Shown: positions 62,385 through 64,000 of the stretch, in pieces
How the letters are laid out: every line of letters starts with the position of its first letter
Numbering within the stretch: position 1 is the stretch's first letter
From: an uncultured Muribaculaceae bacterium
GTDB taxonomy: Bacteria; Bacteroidota; Bacteroidia; Bacteroidales; Muribaculaceae
Length of the DNA stretch: 64,000 nt
Assembly: GCA_905233915.1 (NCBI GenBank)
Contig: CAJOFM010000007.1
Span: forward strand, 62,001 to 126,000
Direction of reading: 5' to 3'
Position numbers and translations under genes: made by a program
Notes under the pieces: generated by a model
The model's database searches: none
What the model was told of the DNA's origin: nothing
What the model saw: only the letters and a program-made list of their open reading frames with translations

Positions 62385-63833
62385 ATGGCAACTCAAGAGA
62401 CATTAAAGGAGAAGACGGCCCGTGGACTGCTGTGGGGCGGCATGAGTAATGGCCTGCAGCAGCTGTTGGGGTTGTTATTCGGCATTGTGCTGGCCCGCAA
62501 GTTATCTCAGGCTGACTATGGCATGATAGGCATGCTTGCCATCTTCTCGGCGGTGGCTGCTTGCATGCAGGATGGGGGCTTCATTTCGGCCCTGAACCGC
62601 AAGAAGGTGGTGACCCATCGCGACTATAATGCAGTGTTCTGGGCCAGTGTGCTCACCAGTATAGTCTTTTACCTGCTATTCTTCTTTTTAGCCCCTCTCA
62701 TCGCTCGTTTCTATGGGGAACCAAGACTTACAGCGCTGGCCCGTTATTCGTTTCTAAGTTTCTTGTTCGTCAGCTTCAGCATCGCCCCGCGTGCCTATAT
62801 ATTCCGGAATATGATGGTGCGACAGAGCAGCATCATCGCTCTCGTCTCAATGGCCCTGTCGGGTATTGTGGGAATTATTATGGCTTATCGAGGCTATGCC
62901 TATTGGGGCCTGGCCACACAAAATATTGTTTTCACCCTTAGTGTGAGCGTTTTGAATTACTGGTTCTCGGGTTGGCGGCCCACGTTACACATCGATTTGA
63001 ATCCCATTCGTGAGATTATCGGTTTCAGCAGCCGTCTGATAATAACCAACATCGTCACGGCAGTTAATACTAATATCTTGCCAGTGCTGCTGGGCCGATT
63101 TTATACCGCTAACCAGGTTGGTGATTTTACCCAAGCCAACAAATGGAATACAATGGGTCACTCTCTCATTACCAATATGCTCTATGGCATAGCGCAGCCC
63201 CTGCTCACCAAGACTGAAGATGATGCGGCTCGGCAGAAACACGTTTTTCGCAAACTGCTCCGCTTCACTGCATTCGTGTCATTTCCTGCCATGCTCTGCT
63301 TGGCGCTTGTCAGTGAGGAATTCATTGTCATCCTGATAACCGAGAAGTGGCTATCGAGTGCTCACATCCTGCGCGTGTTGTGTGTGGCCGGCGCGGTAAT
63401 GCCTATCAGCTACCTCTTTTCCAATCTGCTTATCAGCAGGGGGCGTTCTGGGGTTCACATGTGGTGCACTATTGGGTTGTGCGTTTGCCAATTGTTGTGC
63501 ATCGGCTTGTGTGTGCCTTATGGTATTAGCCGAATGGTTCTGGTGTTTACTGCCGTTAACGTCTTGTGGCTGGGAGTGTGGTTCTGGTTTGCACGCCGCG
63601 AAATTGGCTTGAGTGTGAGAGAGGCAGTCGGTGATATAGCTCCTTATGTGATATTATCGGTCGTAATTGTTGTCGCAACCCATTTCTTGACAAGCGGGAT
63701 CAGCAACATTTATCTCTCCCTTTTGGCTAAGGTGTTGATGGTTGGCATCTCCTATTGTGTTGTGCTCTGGTTATTGGGATCGACCATCTTTAAGGAAACA
63801 GTATTGTTTATTACTAAAAAGAAAATTGAATGA
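62385..63833 (+). CDS. Wzx-like lipid-linked oligosaccharide flippase
   Basis: A 482-residue membrane protein with about 14 helices, of the polysaccharide transporter type. The N-terminus GLLWGGMSNGLQQLLGLLFG and VLARKLSQADYGMIGMLAIF are typical, as is LLGRFYTANQVGDFTQANKW. It would flip undecaprenyl-linked repeat units to the outer face of the inner membrane. The next gene overlaps by 4 bases. Confidence 0.9.
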   Translation: MATQETLKEKTARGLLWGGMSNGLQQLLGLLFGIVLARKLSQADYGMIGMLAIFSAVAACMQDGGFISALNRKKVVTHRDYNAVFWASVLTSIVFYLLFFFLAPLIARFYGEPRLTALARYSFLSFLFVSFSIAPRAYIFRNMMVRQSSIIALVSMALSGIVGIIMAYRGYAYWGLATQNIVFTLSVSVLNYWFSGWRPTLHIDLNPIREIIGFSSRLIITNIVTAVNTNILPVLLGRFYTANQVGDFTQANKWNTMGHSLITNMLYGIAQPLLTKTEDDAARQKHVFRKLLRFTAFVSFPAMLCLALVSEEFIVILITEKWLSSAHILRVLCVAGAVMPISYLFSNLLISRGRSGVHMWCTIGLCVCQLLCIGLCVPYGISRMVLVFTAVNVLWLGVWFWFARREIGLSVREAVGDIAPYVILSVVIVVATHFLTSGISNIYLSLLAKVLMVGISYCVVLWLLGSTIFKETVLFITKKKIE

Positions 63834-64000
63834 TGACACAAGACAAGAAGTCTCGTGACAGTAATATGGAGTTGCTGCGGCTGGTAGCAATGCTTCTCGT
63901 CATGGTGATACATGCCAGCTATCGTGCTTTGCCCAGCCCTACGCCTGATAGTATTGCCGCCGCTCCAGTGTCATCTCTCCTGCAGATTATAACCGAGAGC
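63830..64000 (+). CDS. Acyltransferase 3 family membrane protein, 5' part only
   Basis: The ATG at 63830 (or 63833) overlaps the flippase stop. The 57 codons in the window read SRDSNMELLRLVAMLLVMVI then HASYRALP, which is the usual beginning of acyltransferase-3 enzymes, with the conserved arginine and histidine in the first membrane helix. Such enzymes acetylate sugars of surface glycans. The rest is outside the window. Confidence 0.8.
   Translation, partial: MMTQDKKSRDSNMELLRLVAMLLVMVIHASYRALPSPTPDSIAAAPVSSLLQIITES

Overview
The window is about 64 kb of a Bacteroidales chromosome. I infer this from four things seen in the sequence: repeated promoters of the Bacteroidetes type (TTTG near -33, TAnnTTTG near -7); three large secreted proteins ending in a type IX secretion C-terminal tail (VRYFNLMGQEMQQANG-like, closing in KVVK or KVIK); Bacteroidetes-type gene orders such as nusB-yajC-ybbR-coaE and dxs-trkA-trkH; and the absence of Shine-Dalgarno sequences where starts could be judged. 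The tail style suggests Muribaculaceae or a close relative, but I cannot fix the genus. Gene content is mostly core. I see no phage, integrase, insertion sequence, CRISPR array or rRNA. There is one tRNA (Cys).

Layout. 1-9.2 kb: one long minus-strand run dnaN > exonuclease > coaBC > DUF4835 > recN > rlmB > nusB > yajC > ybbR > coaE (coaE cut by the window edge). 9.4-12 kb: a HAD hydrolase, a Fur-family repressor and a DUF1015 protein. 12-14.4 kb: an FAD oxidoreductase and a SIMPL protein on the plus strand. 14.4-22.3 kb: minus-strand run yicC > small outer-membrane barrel > gmk > nadD > DUF5063 > M18 peptidase > ABC-F ATPase > umuC. 22.4-29.7 kb: plus-strand mazG, topB, a tiny Cys-rich membrane protein, tRNA-Cys, then recJ-recQ behind a long structured leader. 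29.8-43.1 kb: three type IX cargo proteins interleaved with korAB and the ftsK-lolA-DUF445 cluster. 43.2-48.2 kb: small membrane protein > dxs > trkA > trkH. 48.3-55.3 kb: a complete glycine cleavage cluster lplA > gcvT > gcvH > gcvPA > gcvPB > lpdA. 55.4-64 kb: a porin, then envelope polysaccharide genes (GT2, KdsC-like phosphatase, galE, AsnB-like synthetase, TagD-like cytidylyltransferase, TagB/F-like transferase, Wzx-like flippase, start of an acyltransferase).

How genes work together. The glycine cleavage cluster carries every protein of the complex plus a lipoate ligase to charge GcvH. RecJ, RecQ, RecN, TopB and UmuC give DNA repair and recombination. TrkA gates TrkH. The terminal cluster looks like a surface glycan pathway that decorates with a CDP-activated alcohol phosphate.

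Most notable non-coding signals. (1) Several junctions after minus-strand stop codons are filled with 7-nt repeats whose every unit carries TAG or TAA, so that stops fall in all three frames; in some cases the array runs from one stop codon to the next start codon. (2) A promoter before recJ starts an approximately 160-nt leader with a closed two-helix element and a second hairpin. (3) recJ appears frameshifted about 100 nt into the gene. (4) Short triloop hairpins of the GGC-NNN-GCC type sit right after four other stop codons. (5) DNA-level duplications occur within and between type IX cargo genes.
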